Origin: Deltaproteobacteria bacterium
GTDB taxonomy: Bacteria; Desulfobacterota; Desulfuromonadia; Geobacterales; Pseudopelobacteraceae
Assembly (NCBI GenBank): GCA_016182975.1
Contig: JACPFJ010000023.1
Location: forward strand, 1 to 64,000
Reading direction: 5' to 3'
DNA: 64,000 bases
Position numbers and translations under genes: made by a program. The notes beneath the pieces were generated by a model. That model saw nothing but the letters and a program-made list of their open reading frames with translations. It ran no database searches and had not been told where the DNA came from. Within the stretch, counting starts at the first letter, position 1; each line of letters begins with the position of its first letter. This document shows positions 25,261 to 34,433 of this stretch, piece by piece.

Positions 25261-27740
25261 ATGGACTTTTCCAAGATGCTGCACAAGTTCACGGTGGTGC
25301 CGTCGCTGACCGAGGACCTGGCCCCTCTCCAGCGCATCGCCTATAACATGTGGTGGTCCTGGGAGCCGAACGCCATCGGCCTTTTCCGCCGCCTGGACCC
25401 CGAACTGTGGCAGTCCACCCGCCACAACCCTGTGGAGATGCTGGGCATCCTCCAGCAGACGACCCTTGAAACGCTCAAGCTGGACGAGGGCTTCATGGCC
25501 CACCTGCGGATGGTGGACGAGAAGCTGACCGAATACCTCCAGGAAAAGACCTGGTTCCAGAAGAATTGCAACGGCAGCCTGAAGATGCAGGTGGCCTACT
25601 TCTCCATGGAATTCGGCCTGCACGAATCGCTCCCCATATATTCCGGGGGGCTCGGCATCCTGGCCGGTGACCACCTCAAGTCCGCCAGCGACCTGGGGCT
25701 CCCCCTGGCAGGCGTGGGGCTGCTCTACCGCCAGGGGTACTTCCGTCAGTACCTCAATAACGAGGGATGGCAGCAGGAGTACTACCCGGAGAACGATTTC
25801 TACAACCTGCCGCTCATCATGGAACGGGACGAAAACGGCGTCCCGCTCGCGTTCGAGCTGGAGTTCGGCAGCCGCAGATTCATGGTCCATATCTGGCGGG
25901 TTCAGGTGGGTCGCGTGCCGCTCTACCTCCTGGACACCAACCTGGAGGAAAACAGGCCCGAGGACCGTCTGATCACGGCCCAGCTCTACGGCGGTGACCA
26001 GGAGATGCGCATCCTGCAGGAGATCCTCCTGGGGATCGGCGGCATCCGCGCGCTCAGGGCACTGGGAATCGTCCCCAACGTCTGCCACATGAACGAGGGG
26101 CACGCGGCCTTCCTGGCCCTGGAGCGCATCCGCCTGCTGATGGAGAAGCGCGGCATCAGGTTCAGCGAGGCACGCGAGATCGTCACCGCCGGCAACGTCT
26201 TCACCACCCATACCCCCGTGGAGGCGGGTATCGACCACTTCCCCGCGGACCTCCTCGATAAGTACTTCGCCCGTTACTACAAGTCCCTGGGCCTCTCCCG
26301 CGACGAGTTCCTCGGCCTTGGACGCCAGAATCCGCGCAATACGCACGAGAGTTTCTGCATGGCGGTGCTGGCGCTGAAGCTGGCGGGCCACGCCAATGGC
26401 GTAAGCCAGCTGCACGGCGAGGTATCACGCCGGATGTGGAAGAACGTCTGGCCCGAGCTGCCCGAGGAGCAACTGCCGCTGGAGTCCATCACCAACGGGG
26501 TCCATACCCGTACCTGGATGTCCAATCATATGACCAGCCTGCTGGTGCGCTACCTGGGGACCCGCTGGCTGGACGACCCAACCGATCACAATGTCTGGCG
26601 GCGAATCGCCAGGATCCCCGATGCCGAGCTGTGGCGCACCCAGCAGAGTTGCCGCGAGAAGCTGGTGGACTTCGCCCGCAAGCGGCTCAAGGATCAGTTG
26701 GTCAAGGTGGGGGCCACCACCAAGGAGATCTCTACGGCCGAGGAGGTGCTCGACCCCGAGGTGCTGACCATCGGCTTTGCCAGGCGCTTCGCCACCTACA
26801 AGCGCGGCACCCTCTTGTTGCGCGACCTGGACCGGCTCTCCCGCATCCTCAATAATCCGGAGATGCCGGTGCAGATCATCTTCGCCGGCAAGGCCCATCC
26901 CCAGGACCAGGAGGGGAAGGAACTGATCCGCCAGATCGTGCAGGTCTCGCATCAGGAGCGCTTCCGTCACCGCATCGTCTTCATCGAGGACTACGATATG
27001 GAGGTGGCCAGGCACCTGGTGCAGGGGGTGGACGTGTGGCTCAACACGCCGCTCAGGCCGATGGAGGCCAGCGGTACCAGCGGCATGAAGGTGGCCTTCA
27101 ACGGCGGCCTCAACATGAGCGTCCTGGACGGCTGGTGGTGCGAGGGGTACCAGCGGAACAACGGCTGGGCCATCGGCAAGGGTGAGGTCTACGAAGCAGC
27201 GACAACGTACCGCGCGCCTGGGTGGCCACGATGAAGGCCTCCATGCAGAGCCTCTGCCCGGTATTCTCCACCGACCGCATGGTGCAGGAATACGCCGGGC
27301 ATTCATATCTGCCCTCCTACGCGCAGTGGCGAACCCTGGTGAAGGATGAACTGGCCCTGGCCCTTGATCTGACCCGTTGGAAGGAGCGCATCTTCAAGGC
27401 CTGGCCGCAGGTGCGGATCGAGCAGGCAGAGGCCGAGGCTCCAGACCCGGTGGCGGTGGGGAGCAGCATCCAGGTCTCGGCGCGCGTGGCCCTGGGGGAC
27501 ATCCCGGTCGACGAGGCCGCCGTGGAGGGGTACTTCGGTGTGCTGGACTCCACCGGCAATATCCAGGGAGGCGAGACGATCCCCCTGGCTCACGCCGCTG
27601 ACCTGGGAAACGGCAGCCACTTCTTCAGCGGGCGGATCGAGTGCCGTTTCTGCGGCCGGCACGGTTTCATGATGCGGGTCATGCCACGGCACAAGGTCCT
27701 GGGGAATATCTACGAACCGGGCTACCTGATCTGGGGGTAG
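25261..27740 (+). pseudogene. glgP: Alpha-glucan (glycogen) phosphorylase, disrupted by internal frame-shifting deletion
   Basis: The gene releases glucose-1-phosphate from glycogen when intact. Frame 1 (25261-27234, 657 codons) covers the N-terminal domain (WWSWEPNAIGLFRRLDP) and most of the catalytic domain, including the pyridoxal-phosphate lysine K610 in GTSGMK. After GWAIGKGEVYE the frame changes into a nonsense tail. The remaining C-terminal part (27201-27740, starting NVPRAWVATMKASMQSLCPVFS) is in another frame. The expected linker of roughly 30-40 residues between GEVY and PRAW is missing, so an out-of-frame deletion near 27190-27203 is inferred. Two separate polypeptides could still be made (the second from 27222), but normal enzyme is unlikely. 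An assembly error is the main alternative. Confidence 0.8.
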
Positions 27741-27768
27741 TTTTTCGGTTCTTTTCGGATCAATCAGA

Positions 27769-27785
27769 GGATTTGTGTTTGCATT
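27769..27785 (+). promoter_or_regulatory. Candidate sigma-54 promoter upstream of the FliK-like gene
   Basis: GG, ten bases, then GC within a TTTGCAT -12 box. The spacing is exact but the -24 box (AGAGGATTT) is poor. The start codon is only about 14 nt past the predicted transcription start. Confidence 0.3.
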
Positions 27786-27807
27786 CACCTTTGTGCAATA
27801 ATTCCAC

Positions 27808-30042
27808 ATGGCCATAACCGCCGACATCCAGCAGCAGGTCTACGACCTCCTCTCGCGGACCTCCAACCTCTCGTTCGTCAATGCCGATCAGGAGCCGGGC
27901 ACGCGCATCAGTCTCACCCCCGGACAGCGGGTGACGGCCGAGGTACTGACGACACTCCCCAACAACCGGGCGCAGGTGCAGGTCGGCCCGCAACGTTTCA
28001 ACCTGGATCTGCCGATGGCGGTTCGCCAGGGGCAACTGCTGGAGATGACCTTCATCTCCGAAGACCCCCGCTCGACCTTCGCCATTGCCCGCCAGGGGGG
28101 GGTGACACCGCCGGTCAGCCTGTCGGATGCCTCGCGTCTGCTCGGCCTGCTGGTGGGGAGCGAGCAGATCGCCGACCCCAAGCTGCGCTCATCGCTGCAG
28201 AGTATCGGCGACATGCTGCGGCGCTCGGCCGGCGAGGCCGGCGTGCTGGCCAACCTGATGGACGAGGCGCTCACCTACGGCGGCATCCTGCGGGAAGGGG
28301 TCAAGGCGCCCCCCCGGGCCTCGGGCGACTTCATGCAGCAATCCCAGGGGCAGGGTACCGCCCTCCAGCGGGGCGGGGAGGGCCAGACCCCCGGCCAGGC
28401 CGCCCTGTCGGCCTTCGAGGCCAACGCGTCCCAGATCCTCCGCAACCTCGCCCGCAGTTCCAGATTCATACTGGCCGAGGCGGTCAACCAGCCGGTGGTG
28501 CCGCTGCCGCTCATGCCGGGCGAGGAAGTGGATGCCGCGGTGCTGGGCACACTCCCCGGCGGTCGCGCGTTTGTCCAACTGGCGGGTGCCTCCCTGGAGC
28601 TGCTGCTCCCGCGGGCCATCCAGGCCGGCGATATCCTGCGGCTGACCTACATTTCGTCACAACCCAAGCCCCTGTTTGCCCTGCCGCGCGGCGGCGAAGC
28701 GCTCCCGAGTTCTCTCAGCGAGGCCGGGCGCTGGTTGAGCGTGCTGGAACACCACGAAGGCGGGCTGTCGGAGCAGCAGATGTATGTGCTGGAGCGGCTG
28801 AACTCGGTCTTGAAGAGTCTGCCGACCGATTCCCCGGCCTTCACAGCCATCCAGGATGAAGCCATCACCTATCAGACGATCATGCGGGGACGCCACTCCG
28901 CGGAGCAGACGGCCCAGGCAGGAATAGCAACGGTCATGGCGCAGCAGGCCACGCTCCAACCGGGCAACGGCATCGTCTTGAACGACGACATGGCCAAGCT
29001 ACTTCAGGCGCTCATCAAGGGGAACCGTCTGGCGCTCCTGGAGGCGCTCAACCAGCAGGCCATGCCGATGGGCCTTGCTCCGGGACAGCAACTCAAGGGA
29101 GAGGTCATAGCGCTCCTCGGCGGCGGGCGATTTCTGCTGCAGGTGGCCGGCCAGTCCCTCGAGTTCAGCATGCCTAAGGGCACGCAGCGCGGGGATCTGA
29201 TCAACCTGTTCTTCATCACGGACGAGCCGACCCCCACCTTCCTGATGGCCCGTTTCGGCCGGCCGGGGGATTCGCGGGTGAGCGAGACGGGCAGATGGCT
29301 GAGCGGCTTTCTCGGGGCGACCTCCGAGCAGCTGCCGGCTCAGGCAACCCTGGGCATACTGCGCACCCTGCTCGCCGAACCGCCGGCCGAGGCGACCCAG
29401 GTCGGGAAGATGCTCCAGCAGGGGCTGCGCGAGAGCGGCCTGTTCTACGAATCCCATCTGGCACGCTGGTTCGGAGGAGACTACACCCTCCAGGATATCC
29501 TGCGGGAACCCCAGGGGCGTCTCTCCAGCCTCAGGCTGCCGCTTGTCCCGCAGCAGGCCGGTGCGGCCGCGGACGAAGCGGCCCGTGCCGGGATGAAGAA
29601 CGGCACGCTGGAGGCGATGGAGACGATGCTCAGGCGGGCCGGCACGGCCCAGGCCCACGAGGGGATCGCCGACCAGCGCACCCTGGCGCTGGTGCGCGAA
29701 CAACTGGACACGTTGCAGTCGGGCCAGATCGTCTTCCGCGGCGAGCTCTTTCCGGGCCAGCGCATGGAGTGGGCCGTGGCGGAGCGGGAGGCACGGCGAA
29801 ACGCAACCGGCGAAGAGGGGCGCAACTGGGATACGCGGCTTTCGCTCGACCTGCCGAAACTGGGCCCCGTCAATGCCCGCCTGATACTGGAAAACGGCCG
29901 GATCAGCATCGATCTGCGTGCCGGCAACGCCGCATCGGCCGTGCTGCTCGACGCCGCCCGGCCGGCGCTGATCGAGCAGCTTCAGGCCGCGGGCTTGAGC
30001 CCGGCCGAGATAGGAATACGCCATGACGCGCCGGGAGAATGA
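27808..30042 (+). CDS. FliK-like hook-length-control-type protein
   Basis: 744 aa, repetitive, rich in Leu, Gln and Ala. Three related modules of the form PGQRVTAEVL...QGQLLEMTFISEDPRSTF recur near residues 35-95, 230-300 and 410-475 (the last as KGTQRGDLINLFFITDEPTPTF). The C terminus (LPKLGPVNARLILENGRISIDL and so on) resembles the globular Flg_hook domain of FliK. It overlaps a FlhB C-terminal-like gene by 20 nt, an arrangement like ylqG-ylqH of Bacillus, where a FliK-like and a FlhB-like gene are paired. A second, conventional fliK is at 50939. Role in export switching is inferred. Confidence 0.7.
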   Translation: MAITADIQQQVYDLLSRTSNLSFVNADQEPGTRISLTPGQRVTAEVLTTLPNNRAQVQVGPQRFNLDLPMAVRQGQLLEMTFISEDPRSTFAIARQGGVTPPVSLSDASRLLGLLVGSEQIADPKLRSSLQSIGDMLRRSAGEAGVLANLMDEALTYGGILREGVKAPPRASGDFMQQSQGQGTALQRGGEGQTPGQAALSAFEANASQILRNLARSSRFILAEAVNQPVVPLPLMPGEEVDAAVLGTLPGGRAFVQLAGASLELLLPRAIQAGDILRLTYISSQPKPLFALPRGGEALPSSLSEAGRWLSVLEHHEGGLSEQQMYVLERLNSVLKSLPTDSPAFTAIQDEAITYQTIMRGRHSAEQTAQAGIATVMAQQATLQPGNGIVLNDDMAKLLQALIKGNRLALLEALNQQAMPMGLAPGQQLKGEVIALLGGGRFLLQVAGQSLEFSMPKGTQRGDLINLFFITDEPTPTFLMARFGRPGDSRVSETGRWLSGFLGATSEQLPAQATLGILRTLLAEPPAEATQVGKMLQQGLRESGLFYESHLARWFGGDYTLQDILREPQGRLSSLRLPLVPQQAGAAADEAARAGMKNGTLEAMETMLRRAGTAQAHEGIADQRTLALVREQLDTLQSGQIVFRGELFPGQRMEWAVAEREARRNATGEEGRNWDTRLSLDLPKLGPVNARLILENGRISIDLRAGNAASAVLLDAARPALIEQLQAAGLSPAEIGIRHDAPGE

Positions 30043-30295
30043 GGAGCTCAGGGCCGCGGCCCTTTCCTACAAGCAGGGTTACTACGCCCCGGTGGTGGTG
30101 GCCAGGGGCAAGGGGGTCATGGCCGAGGCGATCATCGCCTGCGCCCGCGAGGCGGGGGTGTACGTCCACGAGTCTCCCGAGCTGGTCAAACTCCTGATGC
30201 AGGTGGATACCGACCAGTTCATCCCCCCCGAACTGTACCGGGCCGTGGCCGAGGTGCTGGTCTGGCTGTACGCGGTGGAGCGGGAAAAGGGATAA
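30023..30295 (+). CDS. FlhB C-terminal domain-like protein (FlhX/YlqH type)
   Basis: 90 aa matching the cytosolic FlhB_C domain downstream of the NPTH cleavage site: APVVVARGKGVMAEAIIACAREAGVYV, then a stretch ending in AEVLVWLYAVEREK. The transmembrane part and the NPTH motif are absent. Compare full-length flhB at 59161. In other bacteria such free FlhB_C proteins can partly replace the cleaved FlhB domain. It overlaps and is probably co-translated with the FliK-like gene. Confidence 0.85.
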   Translation: MTRRENEELRAAALSYKQGYYAPVVVARGKGVMAEAIIACAREAGVYVHESPELVKLLMQVDTDQFIPPELYRAVAEVLVWLYAVEREKG

Positions 30296-30346
30296 TGGTC
30301 TTGTGATCCGAGCGGGTTGCGGAGGGGGTCGTAGAGTGGCGGATAA

Positions 30347-30589
30347 AGGCCGTTTTTCCGGGAGAGGGAAGCGGCTTTTGTGTTTTACGCCAATTGGACC
30401 GAGGAGATCATACCGGCCTTGGGAAACAAGACTCCACGGCAGGCGCTCATGACGGAAAAAGGACGTCGGGCGGTGATCGAGCTTCTCAAAACGTATGAGC
30501 ATGACGAGACGCGCCGTGTTCGGGACCAGGGAGGGGAACCGTCTGATTTCGGTTTTCTCTGGGAGCGTCTGGGGTTGGTGCGGGAGTAA
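30347..30589 (+). pseudogene. Remnant of a protein with a C-terminal MbcA/ParS-like segment
   Basis: The frame is open from 30347 but has no ATG; the only start is a weak GTG at 30380 (69 aa). The segment NWTEEIIPALGNKTPRQALMT followed by GRRAVIELL resembles the C-terminal part of SEC-C or DUF2384-like proteins, where a helix-W-PALGG-TP motif is common. The N-terminal portion appears lost. It marks the left edge of the accessory region. Confidence 0.4.
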
Positions 30590-30749
30590 TAATGGCCTCG
30601 TTAGCTCCCCTCCTGTTTTAGGCGCTTAGCGCCTATCCTTTGACAACATGTTGGTAGTAGCCTGTTTATCAGGGCTGGGAGTTGCAAGTACGCAGGCCAA
30701 ACATGACAGCCGGTCCTGTTTCGAAAACCAGTTGCAACCGTGAGGCGAT

Positions 30750-30947
30750 ATGGGCAAAAACACGAGACACAAAAAGTTCGCCCAATACGTACCGGGATTC
30801 ATCCGGTACCAAGGCAGTGGTTTTAGTGTCATCTTGATTGCGAATTGGAATGAGACACGAAATGCGACATTTTCCCGTGACGTAACAAGTATCTGTACGT
30901 TTTTTAAGGGTTGCGGCGAGGGTGGTGGTGGAGGCGGCGGTGCATAG
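30750..30947 (+). CDS. Possible small glycine-tailed protein
   Basis: 65 aa: a basic N terminus (MGKNTRHKKFAQYVPGF), a hydrophobic core (SVILIANW), and a C-terminal run of seven glycines after a single cysteine. A GAGG lies about 5 nt before the ATG. Codon use is not diagnostic and no family is recognised. It lies directly upstream of the candidate cassette array and could itself be a cassette gene; it could equally be a chance frame. Confidence 0.3.
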   Translation: MGKNTRHKKFAQYVPGFIRYQGSGFSVILIANWNETRNATFSRDVTSICTFFKGCGEGGGGGGGA

Positions 30948-30998
30948 TGTAAGTCGCAATTTTGCAAGCCTGACACGACTGCCCTCTTAGATACTGGC

Positions 30999-31093
30999 AT
31001 ATAACATTAGATGCCTGTGTCAGATTAAATGTTCCATATGGGTAGATCACCGGTTCACGCGCGCGCGTGAACTCATCAACAAGTAGTTGGGCG
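30999..31093 (+). other. Possible degenerate attC-like site before the SIR2-like gene
   Basis: The 3' end is a good R' box, GTTGGGC (31087-31093), immediately followed by the ribosome-binding site of the next gene. TTAGATG near 31006 can pair with CATCAA near 31075 leaving one bulged base, as in attC L boxes, and ATATAAC is a poor R'' box. Spacers are unequal, so the call is weak. The 20-bp palindrome lies inside it. Confidence 0.25.
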
Positions 31094-31104
31094 GAGGAAT
31101 TGAC

Positions 31105-32121
31105 ATGAAAGTAACTGTTCAAGAGGAGATTTCACAAATAAAAATGGAGAAACCTCATGTCGTCATTTTGGGCGCTGGCGCGAGCTATGCTGCATTCCCC
31201 AATGGTGACAAGTACGGCAAGAAGCTCCCACTGATGAACAATTTTATTCAGGTATTGGAACTCGAAAAATTGCTTGCCGAAGCGCTAACTGAGTTTAAAA
31301 CCAACAATTTTGAAGAAATATATGACCAACTACACAAGAACTCAAGGTACGGCACTGTTCGAGCGGAGCTGGAGAAGCTAATTTATGCGTACTTCAGAGA
31401 TATGGACATTCCAGATCAACCGACGATCTACGACCACCTCCTCCTATCGCTGAGGGGAAAAGATGTTGTAGCAACGTTCAATTGGGACCCATTCCTGATC
31501 CAGGCCTACCGCCGGAACGGATCAAGGATCTCACTACCGCGTTTAATCTTTTTGCACGGTAACGTCATGGTAGGTAGTTGTGAAAAGTGTAAGGTAACCG
31601 GCGTTAACGGAAGCGTATGCAGCAGATGCAGCACACCGCTGCAGCCCACAAAGCTGCTATATCCAATCGGCGAAAAAAATTATCACCTTGACGGGTTCAT
31701 TTCAGGCCAGTGGAAAGAGTTGCAGTGTTTTCTGAAAAAGGCCTTCATGATTACAGTTTTTGGTTACGGTGCGCCTGTGTCAGACGTCAGCGCCGTAGAA
31801 TTAATGAAAGAGGCCTGGGGCGATGTTGGAGAAAGACAAATGGAGCAAACCGAAATAATTGATATTAGAGACGAGGACGATTTACAAAAAACGTGGGATA
31901 AGTTTATCCATACACATCACTACGAAGTACACTCTAATTTTTATAACTCGTGGATTGCTAATCATCCAAGGCGAACTGGTGAAGCATATATCAACCAATA
32001 CTGGGAAGCTCAGTTCATCGACAACAACCCCCTACCCAAAGACCTTTCATTCCCTCGGCTATGGGAGTGGCTAACTCCACTCAAAGAAGTCGAAGATAAG
32101 GCCGCACTTCAAAACGTATAA
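31105..32121 (+). CDS. SIR2-like NAD-binding protein with zinc ribbon
   Basis: 338 aa from the ATG after GGAGG. It has sirtuin-fold signatures: G23-A-G-A-S27 for NAD binding, F125-N-W-D128 (compare the TxN box), H151-G at the catalytic position, a four-cysteine zinc ribbon (C159, C162, C172, C175), and VFGYGAPVSD near 218 where sirtuins have the GxSL/V motif. A C-terminal extension of about 110 residues follows. Proteins of this type occur both as deacylases and as NAD-depleting defence effectors. It has the AT-richer codon use of the island, not of the host, and is followed by an attC-like palindrome. The exact activity is unknown. Confidence 0.75.
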   Translation: MKVTVQEEISQIKMEKPHVVILGAGASYAAFPNGDKYGKKLPLMNNFIQVLELEKLLAEALTEFKTNNFEEIYDQLHKNSRYGTVRAELEKLIYAYFRDMDIPDQPTIYDHLLLSLRGKDVVATFNWDPFLIQAYRRNGSRISLPRLIFLHGNVMVGSCEKCKVTGVNGSVCSRCSTPLQPTKLLYPIGEKNYHLDGFISGQWKELQCFLKKAFMITVFGYGAPVSDVSAVELMKEAWGDVGERQMEQTEIIDIRDEDDLQKTWDKFIHTHHYEVHSNFYNSWIANHPRRTGEAYINQYWEAQFIDNNPLPKDLSFPRLWEWLTPLKEVEDKAALQNV

Positions 32122-32186
32122 CCAGGGGGGAGGCGGCACGCAGCGCGGTGAAGCCGCGCCGCTGGTGCGCCCCGCCACCGTTAAAC
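32116..32186 (+). other. attC-like recombination site 1
   Basis: 71 bp. It starts with GTATAAC (R''-like, one mismatch to the complement of the far end, overlapping the stop of the SIR2-like gene) and ends with GTTAAAC (a consensus GTTRRRY R' box). Between them the arms are imperfect complements: GCACGCAGCGCGG pairs with CCGCGCCGCTGGTGC around a TGAAG loop. The next gene's ribosome-binding site begins a few bases after the R' box. Confidence 0.5.
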
Positions 32187-32205
32187 ATCACGGAGGAAAC
32201 AGTGT

Positions 32206-33048
32206 ATGAAAACAATTCAATTTGGCAAGAGGATTGGAGGATTTGGGCTGATGAGTATTACATCTAGAAAATTTATTAAATTAACCACTATAATCGCTAT
32301 CTTATTGTTTGTAATGAACAATTCGATAGCAGCAGAAAAGAGAAAAAGCTCGATAAAGCAAAATGAAGCAGAAAAAGAAAAACCTGTCGATATGGATTAT
32401 GCTCTCGCAATGCTTAAGGCTACGATGAGTATTAAATCCAAATGGTCATTGGCATTCGAGTACTCGCATAAAGATTATACTCCGAAAGGACATTTAGCAA
32501 CAGATATCCAATTACTACAATCTGCTATGGATACTAAAGAAGATAAGAAGTTGACTCCATATGTTGAAACACTACATAATTTGTTATTGGCATTAGACAC
32601 ACTAGGAAAGGATAAAGCATATTTTCTTGTTGAAAAAGATGAAATACCATTTAGCATAATTAATTATAACGGTAAAAAATCCATTATGATATACAGTCTT
32701 GGGGTTCCATCAGTTTATAATACGTTTAAGTTAACAGCAAAAGAAAGGGCGTCTAAAGTAATTTTATCTAACATTATACCAGCACTGAAAAATATCGACA
32801 AAATCCTCAATAAAAGTGATTTTAAATACTACATGTTGTTTTTAACTTTTGGCAGTAAAGATTTTACAAAAAGTGATGATCAAGACAATTTAAAGGCTGA
32901 AACAATACAAATGATAATAGCTAAAAGTGAATGTAGAAAATTTGTAGATAATCAGTTAACCGATCAAGAATTGGTTGATAAATCAATAATATTATTGTCG
33001 GATCGAGACAATGATGACTTTATGAGAATTAAAGTCAATTTACAGTGA
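32206..33048 (+). CDS. AT-rich hypothetical exported protein (cassette gene)
   Basis: 280 aa, markedly lower GC than the surrounding genome. A hydrophobic N-terminal segment with basic residues before it (SRKFIKLTTIIAILLFV) and an AIAAEK-like end is a plausible signal peptide. The start at 32206 follows GGAGG; a second ATG at 32251 also follows GGAGG and begins directly before the signal, so either is possible. The rest is lysine-rich and mainly helical; no family is recognised. It lies between attC-like sites 1 and 2, consistent with a mobile gene cassette. Confidence 0.65.
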   Translation: MKTIQFGKRIGGFGLMSITSRKFIKLTTIIAILLFVMNNSIAAEKRKSSIKQNEAEKEKPVDMDYALAMLKATMSIKSKWSLAFEYSHKDYTPKGHLATDIQLLQSAMDTKEDKKLTPYVETLHNLLLALDTLGKDKAYFLVEKDEIPFSIINYNGKKSIMIYSLGVPSVYNTFKLTAKERASKVILSNIIPALKNIDKILNKSDFKYYMLFLTFGSKDFTKSDDQDNLKAETIQMIIAKSECRKFVDNQLTDQELVDKSIILLSDRDNDDFMRIKVNLQ

Positions 33049-33086
33049 AACTCATACATTGGTCATATCTGGTGGTGAAATTCAAT

Positions 33087-33145
33087 GTCCAACTTGCGCC
33101 AAGACCGGCCCTAAAACCAGGCCGGTCAGGCTTTTGACGTTGAGC
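33087..33145 (+). other. attC-like recombination site 2
   Basis: 59 bp, from GTCCAAC (matches RYYYAAC) to GTTGAGC (matches GTTRRRY). The core stem GACCGGCC/GGCCGGTC is perfect around a CTAAAACCA loop, and the flanks pair imperfectly. It follows the 280-codon gene by about 40 nt. It shares core and loop with site 3. Confidence 0.55.
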
Positions 33146-33213
33146 ACAAGGAATATTAAGGCTGTGAAATTGCCTTACACTCATGCTTTCTGGTATAGAG
33201 CAATAACTATTTA

Positions 33214-34335
33214 GTGGCTGGAGGGGACTTGTTACCGAAAATTAAACCAAAGATGTTATTCGAGATGCAAATCAACAAATGCGGGAATGTGGTTGCTATC
33301 CCAATTACGTTCGGCGCGTATATGTCATTGATAGATGTTCAAACCAAAGCGGATGAAATGACCGCAAAGGAAATTTGTACAGAGTTCACTTCAAAGGTTT
33401 GCCTTCTTCCAGACCTCGAAACCGCTGTTGATGGAAATGACTTTTCAGATGAAGAGATGGCTGAATTTATTGAATCGTACATAGGGAAGAATTCTGAACT
33501 GTTCACCTTCGAGAAGAAATTCTGCGAGCTTCCCAGGAATGAAGGTGAGGACACATTTGAATATTTTAAACGGGTTTTCTTGGCTCACATGGAGCGTGAG
33601 AACGAACGTTTCAAGAACACTGCTTCGAGCGCCGTGGCAAAGCTGAATGCTGGTTTTGATATTTCCAAAATGTTCAAAGATCCTACAAAAATCAAAATTC
33701 CAAATTTTACTACCGCCGAGAGTCTTAATGGGATTTTGAAACAATCATCTGCAACAGCAAGACTGGCAGAAGAGATGAAAAAAGCCGAATGGGTTACGGC
33801 TGTTCCTGAAGTCAAAATGAGACACTTCGATTTACCCGTATTCGAGCCGCCCCCAAATCCTGCACACGAAACGAATCAGCTTCTAAAAGAATCAATTCAA
33901 CATCAAAGTGCCTCGAACTTGAAGCTTGAGGCTGTAATTGCACAAATGGAACTTTCAAGAGGTGAAAGCAAGGATAGCTTTGGAGGGACTTCAAAGCAGA
34001 ACATTGCAATGATTATTATTGCCGGGTTAACCTTGCTTGCAACTTTCGCATCAATCTACGTCACGATAAAAGTTTCAAATAACAGTGATGCTCAAAAAGC
34101 CCCAACCGTCGCAGCACCTGCCGCAGCGCAAGCTACACCTGCTCCGCCACCTGCTACACCAGCAACTGAATCAAAGAAACCTGAGCCGAAACAATTACAA
34201 TCCGCACCAACTGGAAATAATCCAGAGGAGAAAAAATCTACTCCGGTTCAACCTGAACAACAAAAGCCTGCTACAAAACCTGTTCCAGATAAAGCACCAA
34301 CGCCTGCACCTGCTGAACAAAAGCAAGGAAAGTAG
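33214..34335 (+). CDS. Hypothetical membrane protein with Pro/Ala/Lys-rich tail (cassette gene)
   Basis: Up to 373 aa; the first possible start is GTG at 33214, others are TTG at 33229 and ATG at 33252, and none is decisive. About 260 residues of soluble, charged sequence precede one membrane helix (about 267-290, IAMIIIAGLTLLATFASIYV). After this comes a low-complexity tail of about 80 residues rich in PA, PK and QP repeats, which could span a cell wall or periplasm. No family is recognised. GC is low compared with the flagellar genes. It sits between attC-like sites 2 and 3. Confidence 0.65.
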   Translation: MAGGDLLPKIKPKMLFEMQINKCGNVVAIPITFGAYMSLIDVQTKADEMTAKEICTEFTSKVCLLPDLETAVDGNDFSDEEMAEFIESYIGKNSELFTFEKKFCELPRNEGEDTFEYFKRVFLAHMERENERFKNTASSAVAKLNAGFDISKMFKDPTKIKIPNFTTAESLNGILKQSSATARLAEEMKKAEWVTAVPEVKMRHFDLPVFEPPPNPAHETNQLLKESIQHQSASNLKLEAVIAQMELSRGESKDSFGGTSKQNIAMIIIAGLTLLATFASIYVTIKVSNNSDAQKAPTVAAPAAAQATPAPPPATPATESKKPEPKQLQSAPTGNNPEEKKSTPVQPEQQKPATKPVPDKAPTPAPAEQKQGK

Positions 34336-34341
34336 GTAACC

Positions 34342-34366
34342 ACCGGCTCCCTCAAATGGAGCCGGT
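34342..34366 (+). terminator. Hairpin terminator after the Pro-rich membrane protein gene
   Basis: A 9-bp perfect stem (ACCGGCTCC/GGAGCCGGT) around a CTCAAAT loop is followed by TTCGTT. It lies a few bases after the stop codon, so the cassette gene carries its own terminator. Confidence 0.6.
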
Positions 34367-34433
34367 TTCGTTAGCTGAAGGGCAGAGTAAGAGGGTCAAC
34401 TCTCCAAAATCCACTTTTGAGATAGAATACAAT

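Larger units (their letters stand above)
30590..31104. other. Mostly non-coding left end of the cassette region
   Basis: It contains a 7-bp stem hairpin (TAGGCGC/GCGCCTA at 30619-30635), a possible 65-codon glycine-tailed gene (30750-30947), a 20-bp perfect palindrome (31053-31072) and a GTTGGGC box at 31087 just before the SIR2-like gene. Minus-strand frames here are antisense to the small gene and have no support. Confidence 0.5.

Noticed and set aside
30626-31000. 124-codon minus-strand frame with a polyproline stretch
   Set aside because: The prolines are only the complement of the glycine codons on the plus strand; no ribosome-binding site or family.
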